This document shows, one piece after another, positions 1 to 8,060 of a DNA stretch of 8,060 bases. The notes beneath the pieces are model-generated. The model was given only the letters and a program-made list of their open reading frames with translations. It ran no database searches and was not told the origin of the DNA. This DNA is from Betaproteobacteria bacterium (GTDB lineage Bacteria > Pseudomonadota > Gammaproteobacteria > Burkholderiales > Casimicrobiaceae). How positions within the stretch are numbered: position 1 is the stretch's first letter; each line of letters begins with the position of its first letter. Both the position numbers and the translations under genes were made by a program. The DNA lies in NCBI GenBank assembly GCA_016717855.1, contig JADKEV010000059.1:1-8060 (forward strand). Reading direction: 5' to 3'.

Positions 1-1476
1 GATGGCCATCGCGACCATCAGGCTGAAGCTCACGATCACCGCCGCGAGCCCGACCGTGACCTGGCCGACGCCGCCGCGCAGCTGCGCGAGTCCGGCATCG
101 AGGGCAATGTGACCGGTGCGCGGGGCCAGCGCGAGCAGGGCGGCCGTGACCCGGGGCACCAGCAGCACGCCGCCGAACAGCAGCGCCGCTACCGCGCCGT
201 AACCGAACACCGGGATCCCGCCGATCGGTGGCAGGAATGCCAGCACCGCGCCGAGCAGCAGCAGCGCAGCCCCCGTGCACCCCGCGCAGCGGGTGCCAGC
301 GCCAGCTCCGCATCGCCGGATTTCAGTGCGCGCGCCGGTTCGCGTCGTGCCGCTTCGCGGGCGGGGGACCCAGACGCCTGCGCTTGCGACCACTGTGCCC
401 AGCACGAGAAGAAGCCGAGCGCTGCCATCGGTTGGGGTGCGAGCGCGGCTTTTGTGACGGACAGTTGTCCGCCTCCGAAATCCCCGCCCAGTCGTTGCAG
501 CAGCCAGCTGGCCACGAGGTGTCCGGCAATGACGCCGAGCAGCGCGCCGAGCGCACCCAGCGCGAGCCCCTCGCCGAACAGCGCTCGCTGCAGCTGACCG
601 CGGGTGAGCCCGAGCGCGCGGAGCAGCGCCAGACTGCTGCGCCGGCGTAGCACCGACAGCGACTGCGTCGAGAACACGGAAGGCCCCGGTCAGCAACGAC
701 ACCAGCGCCAGCATATTCAGGTTCACGCGATAGGCACGGGTGACCGACACCGCGCGCTCGCGCTCGTTCTCCAGCGCCACGGCGAGCACACCGGGCGGAA
801 GCTTCGATGCGAGTTGCGCCCGGAAGATCTCTGGCTGCGTGCGGCTGCCAGCCGCAGATCGATGCGATTCAGCACGCCGAGACGATCGAGCGTCCACTGC
901 GCCGAGGCGATGTCCATGATGCCGAGACGCTGCGGATAGGCCTCGGGTGCGAGCAGTCCGAGGACGCGCAGGCTGCGAGGCTGCGTGCCGACGAGTATGT
1001 CGAAGCGGTCGCCCTTGGCTACGCCGAGCTCGGCCGCAGCCGCGCTGCTGAGGAAAATGCCGTCGCGTGCGAACAGCCCGAAGAAGTTGCCGGCCAGTTC
1101 GGCGAACAGGGCTGGCTGGATCAGGCCGGCGCGGAACGGATCGACGCCGAGCACGCGCAGCGACCCGCGTCGACCCGCGAGCGCAACCTCGAGTTCGAGC
1201 GCGGGGCTTGCCACTTCGACGCCGGGCAGTGTGGCGAGCCGTGCATGAGAGCTGTTCGGGAAAACCGCTGCGCGCGGGTCCACGGACGATCACGTCGCTC
1301 TCGCCGACCAGTCGTCGCGTTGCCTGTCCGAACTCCTCGAGCGCGCCGGAGTTCACGAACCACACCGCGGAGGCGAGCGCGACACCGACCGCGATCGCGA
1401 GCAGCGTGACGAGCGTGCGCAGTGGCTGATCCCGCCACTGGGCGAGCGTCAGCATCGCCCAGAGCCAGGCGCTCAA
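1..1476 (-). CDS. FtsX-like ABC transporter permease, C-terminus cut by the window edge
   Basis: Inner-membrane permease of the FtsX/MacB superfamily, partner of the ATPase encoded immediately upstream. Rebuilt across frameshifts, it gives about 490 residues. An N-terminal membrane helix (LVTLLAIAVGVALASAVWF) is followed by a periplasmic domain of about 210 residues (LHARLATLPGVEVASP; LAELAGNFFGLFARDGIF). Next come a helix near LALVSLLTGAF, the cytoplasmic coupling segment LALLRALGLTRGQL, and further helices (LGALGALLGVIAGHLVAS; LVLGTVVASAGVWVPA; AALLLLGAVLAFLPP; VGLAAVIVSFSLMVAMAI). Helices still run at the edge, which suggests the roughly 800-residue class with two FtsX domains (inference). 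Frame changes fall near 1248, 838, 678, 409, 363-367 and 270-274, several in homopolymers. The start is taken as TTG at 1476, overlapping the ATPase stop as TTGA. ATG at 1455, in frame, is the alternative. The substrate is unknown; export of a lipid, lipoprotein or peptide fits the family. Confidence 0.8.
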   Translation of the reverse strand, partial: MSAWLWAMLTLAQWRDQPLRTLVTLLAIAVGVALASAVWFVNSGALEEFGQATRRLVGESDVIVRGPARSGFPEQLSCTARHTARRRSGKPRARTRGCARGSTRVAARARRRSVPRRPDPASPVRRTGRQLLRAVRTRRHFPQQRGCGRARRSQGRPLRHTRRHAASQPARPRTARTRGLSAASRHHGHRLGAVDARSSRRAESHRSAAGSRTQPEIFRAQLASKLPPGVLAVALENERERAVSVTRAYRVNLNMLALVSLLTGAFRVLDAVAVGATPAQQSGAAPRARAHPRSAAASAVRRGARAGCARRAARRHCRTPRGQLAAATTGRGFRRRTTVRHKSRARTPTDGSARLLLVLGTVVASAGVWVPRPRSGTTRTGARTEIRRCGAGAGTRCAGCTGAALLLLGAVLAFLPPIGGIPVFGYGAVAALLFGGVLLVPRVTAALLALAPRTGHIALDAGLAQLRGGVGQVTVGLAAVIVSFSLMVAMAI

Positions 1477-2219
1477 CCCGGATTGCCCGAGTCAGTGAAC
1501 ACCGATGCTTCGGACTTGCCGGCGCTCGCAGTCGCTGCGAGCGGTACGAGGCTGTGCCCGTCGAGCACCAGGATCCGATCCGCGGTTTCTGCAGCGGCGA
1601 GCGAATGCGTGATCAGCACGCCCGCGCCGGCATGGGCCTTGACCTGCGCCCGCAGCAGCGCCAGCACCTGCTGCGCGGTGCGCGGATCCAGATTGCCCGT
1701 TGGCTCGTCCGCCAGCAGCAGCCGGGGACGATGTACCAGTGCGCGGGCGATCGCGACCCGCTGCAGTTCGCCTCCGGAGAGCTCGCGCGGCAGGCGTTCA
1801 CCGAACTCGCCGAGCCCGACAGCGGCGAGCATGGCCGCCACCTGTTCACGCTGGGGGGCCGGGTCGATGTCCAGCAGTTGCAGCGGCAGCGCGACGTTCT
1901 GGGCCACGCTGAGGTAGGGCAGGACGTGGAAGGCCTGGAACACGAACCCCATCTGGCGACGCCGCAGCAGCGTGGCGGCGTCATCGTCGAGGGTGCTGGA
2001 ATTCGACGTCGTCGAACGGATCCGGCCCGCGTCCGGCCGGTCGAGCCCCGCGAGCAGGTTCAGCAGCGTCGACTTGCCGACGCCGGACTCGCCCAGGATC
2101 GCGACGTAGTCGCCCTCGCGCAGCCGTAGCGAAATACCGTCGAGCACGGCCGGGCGGTCCGGCCGGAATCGCTTGACGAGGTTCTCAATCTGGAGGATGA
2201 CGCGTGCGTTGGCGTCCAT
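1473..2219 (-). CDS. ABC transporter ATP-binding protein (YbbA/LolD/MacB class)
   Basis: Cytoplasmic ATPase of 248 residues, the usual size for the family, powering the adjacent FtsX-like permease. All nucleotide-binding motifs are present: Walker A GESGVGKST at 43-51, Q-loop Gln 95 in MGFVFQ, signature LSGGELQRVAIARAL starting at 147, Walker B LLLADE at 167-172 followed by PTGNLD, and H-loop His 205 in LITHS. The open frame extends 50 codons upstream, but family homology begins at the ATG at 2219, so I chose that start. No Shine-Dalgarno is visible before it. Residues 69-74 read STTSNS. Reading the same bases one frame over gives FDDVEF, which fits the family much better, so a missing base near 2017 and an extra one near 1998 probably cancel. 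The layout resembles E. coli ybbA-ybbP, but I do not claim orthology. Confidence 0.9.
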   Translation of the reverse strand: MDANARVILQIENLVKRFRPDRPAVLDGISLRLREGDYVAILGESGVGKSTLLNLLAGLDRPDAGRIRSTTSNSSTLDDDAATLLRRRQMGFVFQAFHVLPYLSVAQNVALPLQLLDIDPAPQREQVAAMLAAVGLGEFGERLPRELSGGELQRVAIARALVHRPRLLLADEPTGNLDPRTAQQVLALLRAQVKAHAGAGVLITHSLAAAETADRILVLDGHSLVPLAATASAGKSEASVFTDSGNPG

Positions 2220-2225
2220 TCGTGT

Positions 2226-2231
2226 ATAGTA
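2226..2231 (-). promoter_or_regulatory. Possible -10 element for a leaderless ATPase transcript
   Basis: On the minus strand TACTAT lies 6 bases before the ATG at 2219. That is where a -10 box would sit if transcription began at the start codon itself. The ATG has no Shine-Dalgarno, which agrees with a leaderless message. No -35 box is recognisable at 16-18 bases, so the call is weak. Confidence 0.2.
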
Positions 2232-2373
2232 GCTGGACAAAATCAGGGTCGCGCGGTCAGCGCCCCTTTGTTCGTGAGTCAGCGCCGCAGCCTGCGGCCA
2301 CGTACCTCGACCACTCATCTCCTCGCTTCTGACCGCTGCGGAACCCAGAGTTCCGTGTTGCGAGTTCACGTTC

Positions 2374-2379
2374 GAAGGA
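2374..2379 (+). promoter_or_regulatory. Ribosome binding site of rhlE
   Basis: GAAGGA lies 9 bases before the ATG at 2389, in an A-rich stretch (GAAGGAAATTAAACG then ATG). It is a good match to the Shine-Dalgarno consensus and fixes the start of rhlE. Confidence 0.75.
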
Positions 2380-2388
2380 AATTAAACG

Positions 2389-3745
<1,357 letters not shown>

Positions 3746-3778
3746 GGTCTGGCCGACAGCGAGGGCGGCACGCACTCG

Positions 3779-3798
3779 GGGCGTCCTCAGGGACGCCC
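3779..3798. terminator. Hairpin between convergent rhlE and SUI1 genes
   Basis: GGGCGTCC at 3779-3786 and GGACGCCC at 3791-3798 form a perfect 8-bp, GC-rich stem with the loop TCAG. It lies 34 bases after the rhlE stop and 20 bases beyond the stop of the convergent SUI1 gene, the expected place for a shared bidirectional terminator. No T-tract follows on either strand, so it would be non-canonical or would act mainly to block exonucleases. Confidence 0.5.
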
Positions 3799-3817
3799 GC
3801 AGGCGTGTCCCAGCGCG

Positions 3818-4148
3818 TCAGCCGCCCGAGCGCTTGGCCGAATAGCCGCGCTGGATCAGCTCCTGCACCAGGCGATCGCGATGATCGCCTTGGATCTCGA
3901 TCGTCCCGTTGCGGACCGTGCCGCCGCAGCCGCAGCGTTTGCGCAGTTCCGAGGCGAGCGCCTCGAGTTCGGCTGGCGGCAGCGGCAACCCGGTGATGAC
4001 CGAGACGCCCTTGCCACCGCGGCCCGAAACCTGGGCGTTCGACGCGCACCGGTGCGGCCTCTTCACCGCATCGGTGGCGCCGGCACCAGCGGGCCAGCGA
4101 GGGCGCGACGCTTGGCATCGATGTTCCCGCCGGAAACTTAGCCGACCC
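3818..4148 (-). CDS. yciH: SUI1/eIF1-family translation factor (YciH-like), N-terminus damaged
   Basis: Bacterial homologue of eIF1, proposed to affect start-codon fidelity on the 30S subunit. The C-terminal 70 residues are clear: QVSGRGGKGVSVITGLPL, then LRKRCGCGGTVRNG, IEIQGDHRDRL and the end GYSAKRSGG. The GRGGKGV, CGCGG and IEIQGD blocks are the family hallmarks. Upstream, an extra base near 4034 moves the frame to AAPVRVER. Pieces in other frames (GAGATDAV; VSGGNIDAKRRALAG) complete a plausible N-terminal half, with RLV close to 4140. This totals about 107 residues against 108 in E. coli YciH, so only the first few residues and the start codon are lost in the poly-G run starting at 4149. 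The open frame runs on to an apparent ATG at 4231, but that stretch crosses the G run and is not part of the protein. Confidence 0.8.
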
Positions 4149-4741
<593 letters not shown>

Positions 4742-5359
4742 TTGATCGGCGCCTGCGCCGCGACTTGGGGGCGCCCGTCACCGGCGGTCCGCCCGCTCGA
4801 CGCCGAGCTCGCGGAACTCCTCGCACTGCTGCCCGGCCGTTACGAGGGTCCGGCGAGCGGTAGCCGACTGTTCCACAAGATCGTGCCGATCGCCGCCGTC
4901 CAACTTCGGCGACGCGGCGGTGTTCTACCACCAGATTTCGCGCGATGGCTTCGATTCGGCCACGCCGTTCCAGCAGAAGATCTACGTCTTTCGACCGCGA
5001 TCCTGCGCGCGCCTTCCAACCGCATGCGTTCCTGGGTGTTCTTCCCGAAGCAGGGCTACGCAAACCTCGAGCGGGACGCCCGGGCGCTTCGCACGCTGCA
5101 GCCCGCGCAGCTGATGAACTTCCCGCTTGAGTGCGCGATCCGCTGGGCGCGTGGCGGCTCGCCGGGCCGCTTCGTCGCGCGCGTTCGCCGCCAGGATTGC
5201 ACCTACGACAGCGCCGGATTCAAGCAGAAGATCTCGCCCGACATGATCTACGAGCTGGACCGCGAGTCGTTCGCACTCGAGGACATTCTGTACGGCGAGA
5301 GTGGCCAGCCGCTGTTTCCGTCCGCGGGCCTGCTGCGCGCCGCGCGAGAGGCGCCATGA
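4742..5359 (+). CDS. CpcT/CpeT-like (chromophore lyase family) putative lipoprotein
   Basis: About 200 residues are readable. The protein begins LIGACAA, a likely lipobox with Cys, then ELLALLPGRYEG, LFHKIVPIAA, VFYHQISRDGFDSATPFQQ, KIYVFDRDPAR, RMRSWVFF, FPLECAIRW, RQDCTYDS, KISPDMIYELDRESF and a C-terminal ILYGESGQPLFPSAG. The order LPGRY, VFYxQ, QQKIYVF, xCAIRW, C-Y and the closing D/ES-F fits my recollection of the CpcT/CpeT (DUF1001) family as found in non-phototrophic proteobacteria. In cyanobacteria CpcT attaches bilin to phycobiliproteins; the role here is unknown, and attachment of a lipid or tetrapyrrole ligand is speculative. Three single-base insertions (4901, 4992, 5017) scramble residues 54-92 but together restore the frame. 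The apparent start is an artefact, since the true one lies in the bad block upstream. The stop overlaps the next gene's ATG as ATGA, implying co-translation. Confidence 0.55.
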   Translation: MIGACAATWGRPSPAVRPLDAELAELLALLPGRYEGPASGSRLFHKIVPIAAVQLRRRGGVLPPDFARWLRFGHAVPAEDLRLSTAILRAPSNRMRSWVFFPKQGYANLERDARALRTLQPAQLMNFPLECAIRWARGGSPGRFVARVRRQDCTYDSAGFKQKISPDMIYELDRESFALEDILYGESGQPLFPSAGLLRAAREAP

Positions 5360-6517
5360 AGGACTCGAACGTCATCGTCGTCGGCGCCGGCATCGGCGGG
5401 CGCGCCGCGGCGCTTTGCGTGCTGCGCGCAGGCCAGCGGGTGCGGGTGTTCGAGCAGGTGTCCGAGCTCGGCGAGGTCGGCGCGGGGCTCACGCATCACG
5501 CCCAACGCCGGCAAGGCGCTGGTGGCGCTGGGTCTGGGCGAGACCCTGCAGCACATCGCAGTCGGCCGCCGGCAGGCGCCATCCGTCACTTCGGGACCGG
5601 CGAGGTGCTGGTCACGCTGGCCCAGGACCAGACGGGCGAGCGCTACGGCTTGCCGCTCTACCATGTGCACCGTGCGGACCTGCACGATGCGCTGGCAGCT
5701 GCCGTGCGCGCGCTCGATCCCGCCTGCCTGGTCACCGGTCAGGCGCTGGCCGGGCTCGAGACCCGCGCCGACGGCGTCGCGGCCCGGCTGCAGGACGGCA
5801 GCGTCGCGACGGCCGACTGGCTGGTCGGCGCCGATGGCATCCACTCCGCGACCCGCGTCGCGTTGTTCGGCCCGGATCTCCCGAACTTCACCGGCTACCT
5901 CGCCTACCGCGGGCTGGTGCCCGGCGAGCGAGTGCCACCCGCGCTGCTGTCGCCGCCACTGTGCATGACGGTCGGGCCACGCCGCCTGCTGATGCGCTAC
6001 CCGCTGCGCGGCGGCGCTCGATCAACATCGTCGCGATCGCGCAGCGCAGCGCGTGGACCGAGAGGGCTGGTCGGTGCGGGCGACCCGCGACGAGCTGCTG
6101 GCGGAGTTCGCCGACTTCGAGCCGCACGCGCGCGAACTGCTCGAACTCGTGTCGCCGGAGCGGCTCTTCAAGTGGGGCCTGTTCGACCGCGACCCGCTAC
6201 CGACCTGGACACGCGGCCGTGCAACCTTGCTGGGCGACGCGGCGCATGCGATGCCGCCGTTCACGGGGCAGGGCGCGGTGATGGCGCTGGAGGACGCGGT
6301 GCTGGCTCGCGGCCGCGGCGGCAGCGGCCACCCGGACGAGGCACTGGCGCGCTACGAGGCGGCGCGGCACCGCGGGTGACCGCGGCGCTGGTGATGTCGC
6401 GGGCCCGCTCGCTGACCTACTTCGCCGACGATCCGGCGCAGCAGGTGCGCGCTCGGGGCGGGCATGGCGGAGTTGCGGACGCTGTACGACTACGATGCCG
6501 GCTGCGTAGCGCTCTGA
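5356..6517 (+). CDS. FAD-dependent monooxygenase (class A aromatic hydroxylase type)
   Basis: NAD(P)H- and FAD-dependent monooxygenase of the salicylate hydroxylase / 3-hydroxybenzoate 6-hydroxylase / UbiH fold, about 387 residues rebuilt, the normal length. It starts MKDSNVIVVGAGIGG, with the FAD-binding GxGxxG at 10-15 and the ribose-binding Glu in VRVFEQ. Then come ITPNAGKALVALGLG, YHVHRADLHDAL, the DG motif LVGADGIHSATR near 158, YLAYRGLVPGE, and the GD motif LLGDAAHAMPPFTGQGA near 292. It ends VMSRARSLTYFADD and MAELRTLYDYDAGCVAL. Frame changes lie near 5494, 5562, 6019, 6059, 6303-6342, 6371 and 6450; each restores conserved sequence. The loop after GxGxxG reads RAAAL where Leu is usual in place of Arg. 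The start overlaps the CpcT-like gene by 4 bases (ATGA), with a weak GAGAGG upstream. The substrate cannot be told from sequence; a phenolic or quinone-like ring is the family norm. Confidence 0.85.
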
Positions 6518-7011
6518 TTCGCTGCGATGCCGGCGCTTGCCGGCGTCACGATCCGGCCATCGACGATTTCGATCACCCGGTCGGCCACGCTAGCGAAGTG
6601 CACATCGTGCGTGACGGCGACGACGCTGCGATTCTGCTTGCTGGCAAGATCGCGCAGGATGCCACGGACATTCTCGCTCGACTTGGTGTCGAGCGATGCC
6701 GTCGGCTCGTCGGCGAGCACGATGACCGGATCATTGGCGAGGGCGCGGGCAATCGCGACGCGCTGCCGCTGGCCACCGGAGAGCTGCGAGGGCCGCTTGC
6801 GCTCATGGCCCTCTAGGCCCAGATCGCCAAGTAGCTGCAATCCGCGGGCGCGACGCGCGGCGGCATCCAGCCGTGCCAGCCGGCGCATCGGCAGCACCAC
6901 ATTGTCGAGCGCGGAGAACTCCGGCAGCAGGAAGTGGAACTGGAACACGAAGCCGAGCTTCTCCAGCCGCATCTCGACCAGGATGGCAGCGGGCGGCGCC
7001 TCTGGGTTCAT
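6490..7011 (-). CDS. LolD-like ABC transporter ATPase lacking the Walker A region
   Basis: ATPase partner of the permease upstream, which it overlaps by 4 bases (ATGA at 7008-7011). Only 173 residues are encoded, against about 230-240 in LolD proteins. The protein runs MNPEAPPAAILVE straight into MRLEKLGFVFQFHFLLPEF. The Q-loop Gln is thus residue 24, where LolD has it near 94, so about 65-70 residues including Walker A (GxxGSGKST) are missing. The junction lies between about 6955 and 6975. The rest is intact: signature LSGGQRQRVAIARAL from 77, Walker B VLADEP at 98-103 followed by TASLD, and His 135 in VTHD. The F-H-x-LLPEF block after the Q-loop is typical of LolD, which releases lipoproteins from the inner membrane. 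As written the protein could not bind ATP normally. A true deletion or a lost sequence segment are both possible; the frame itself is clean. Confidence 0.8.
   Translation of the reverse strand: MNPEAPPAAILVEMRLEKLGFVFQFHFLLPEFSALDNVVLPMRRLARLDAAARRARGLQLLGDLGLEGHERKRPSQLSGGQRQRVAIARALANDPVIVLADEPTASLDTKSSENVRGILRDLASKQNRSVVAVTHDVHFASVADRVIEIVDGRIVTPASAGIAANQSATQPAS
6527..6546 (+). terminator. Hairpin just beyond the monooxygenase stop
   Basis: GCCGGC at 6529-6534 and GCCGGC at 6539-6544, with loop GCTT, form a 6-bp stem that extends to 8 pairs with T-G and A-T. It starts 10 bases after the monooxygenase TGA, where a terminator would be expected. It lies inside the C-terminal codons of the convergent ATPase gene and has no T-tract, so the call is tentative. 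Confidence 0.35.
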
Positions 7012-8060
7012 GCGGCCCCGCGCAGGATATCCACCGGATCCACCCGGCCGCCCTTGCGCGCGGGCAGCCAGGCAGCGATTACGGCCGAGAGAATCGCGAA
7101 GCATGCCGCCAGCGCAAACTGGTCCCAGCCCCAGTAGATCGGCAGTGCGATCGCCTCGGTCGATCCGGGCGGCTTGAACTCCACATGCTCGACCGCGCGC
7201 ATCATCGCGCTGCCCATGGCCATGCCGAGCAGGCTGCCGCCGATTCCGATCACCGCGCCCTCGATCACGAAGATCAGGCGGATGTCCCGCGCATGGAAGC
7301 CCATGGATTTCAGGATCGCGATATCACGGGTCTTTTCCAGCACGACCGTGGAGATCACGTTGTAGATGCCGAAGCAGGCGACCAGCAGGATCGCGCCGAC
7401 CACGGTGTACATGATCACGTTGCGGATCGTCAGCGCATCGAGCAGATCCTTGTTCGCCTCCTGCCAGGAGACGGCCTTGTAGCCGACCGCGCGCTCGATG
7501 AAGCTCGCGTTGCGCCGCGCGGCGAAGGCATCGTCCAGTTTGACGATGATCCGGTTGGCGACGTTGGGCCGGTTCATCAGCGCCTGCACACGCGTCAGCT
7601 GAGCGAAGGTCTGGCTCTCGTCATAGCTCGAGTTGCCCGTCTCGGAACAGTGCCACGATCTTCATCGCCCGGACGTTTCGTCTCGCCGGCGGAGACCACC
7701 GAGACCAGGGGTCGCCCATGGACAGGCTGAGCTTCTTCGCCAGCGCGCGACCGATGATGATGCCGCTCGGGTTCACGTCGATCGCATCCAGACTGCCGGC
7801 GACGATGTCCTCGTCGATCGTGCTGACGCCCATCATCCGTGCCGGAATGATGCCCGACAGTGTCACGCAGCCTCGTCGCGGCCGGCAAAGCTGAAGATTG
7901 CCTGCGATGCGAGCACCGGCGCCGCGCGCGTGCCGGGAATCGCATCGATGGTCTGCAGCTTCTGGCGATACTGGCGGATGCCGCGCCGCTCCGCCCGGGG
8001 CTTCACCCCGTTGATCTGCACTGCGCCATCGGGGTAGCGCAGGCGCGCCGGCTGCGGCTG
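7008..8060 (-). CDS. LolC/LolE-type ABC transporter permease, N-terminus outside the window
   Basis: Inner-membrane permease of the MacB/FtsX superfamily, followed by its ATPase through an ATGA overlap. The visible 350 or so residues begin inside the periplasmic domain (RLRYPDGAVQINGVKPRAE; LQTIDAIPGTRAAPVLASQ). They continue through GIIPARMMGVSTIDEDI, SGIIIGRALAKKLSLSMGD, VSVVSAGET, MKIVALFRDG, NSSYDESQTFAQLTRVQAL and VSWQEANKDLLDAL. The FtsX domain follows, with helices NVIMYTVVGAILLVACFGIY, FVIEGAVIGIGGSLLGMAMG and FALAACFAILSAVIAAWLPA, the coupling segment REKTRDIAILKSMG-like (here LEKTRDIAILKSMGF), and the family ending LPARKGGRVDPVDILRGAA. Frame changes are inferred near 7867, 7709 (G4 run), 7666 and 7638; fixing them gives one continuous protein. 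The permease-ATPase order matches lolC-lolD, but no lolE follows, so this may be a two-gene module with a homodimeric permease or a non-Lol exporter. The substrate is not determined. Confidence 0.85.

Larger units (their letters stand above)
2220..2388. promoter_or_regulatory. Divergent intergenic region and structured leader of rhlE
   Basis: These 169 bases lie between the ATPase and rhlE starts, so promoters for both genes should be here. I find no convincing -35/-10 pair on either strand. Two short hairpins precede rhlE. One is at 2284-2298 (GCCGCA, 3-base loop, TGCGGC). The other is at 2337-2357 (core GGAAC, loop CCAGA, GTTCC, extended by one G-C and two G-T pairs). They could structure a long 5' untranslated leader, which would suit a helicase gene that senses RNA folding, but that role is inference. 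The region is somewhat richer in A and T near both starts than the genes around it. Confidence 0.4.

Noticed and set aside
109..2129. Plus-strand open frames opposite the left ABC genes
   Set aside because: They are shadows of the minus-strand permease and ATPase, rich in Arg, Ala and Gln with no recognisable domain.
6873..7730. Plus-strand open frame of 285 codons opposite the right ABC genes
   Set aside because: It is antisense to the clearly conserved permease and ATPase, and its composition (His, Asp, Arg, Gln) is that of a shadow frame.

Overview
The window is GC-rich DNA, apparently bacterial. The gene set points to a Pseudomonadota chromosome, most likely a gammaproteobacterium: an RhlE-type DEAD-box helicase, a bacterial SUI1/YciH protein, and Lol/FtsX-type ABC transporters. 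The assignment rests on protein resemblance only and is tentative below class.

Base quality dominates the reading. About 25 to 30 single-base insertions or deletions break conserved proteins, roughly one per 250 bases. A block at 4149-4741 dissolves into G, C and T homopolymers, including a run of 35 G. This looks like thin-coverage sequence with two poor read ends joined in the middle. I therefore rebuilt each gene across its frameshifts and call them CDS, not pseudogenes. The longest open frames through the G-rich block are artefacts.

Layout from left to right. Positions 1-1476 (minus) hold an FtsX-like ABC permease cut by the window edge. It follows its ATPase partner (1473-2219, minus) with a 4-base overlap. 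A divergent intergenic region (2220-2388) separates the ATPase from rhlE (2389-3745, plus). A perfect 8-bp hairpin sits between rhlE and the convergent SUI1/YciH gene (3818-4148, minus), whose first few residues are lost in the poly-G. After the bad block comes a CpcT/CpeT-like lipoprotein gene (4742-5359, plus). It overlaps by ATGA with a class A FAD monooxygenase gene (5356-6517, plus), so the two probably form one translationally coupled unit. The monooxygenase overlaps tail to tail with a LolD-like ABC ATPase (6490-7011, minus). That ATPase overlaps by ATGA with a LolC/E-type permease (7008 to the right edge, minus).

Two separate ABC modules of the FtsX/MacB/Lol class flank housekeeping RNA genes and a small two-gene unit. 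The best candidates for unusual biology are the CpcT-like lipoprotein plus flavin monooxygenase pair, and the LolD-like ATPase, which has lost the roughly 65-70 residues containing Walker A. The second may be an assembly deletion. I saw no CRISPR array, tRNA, rRNA, IS element or phage gene.
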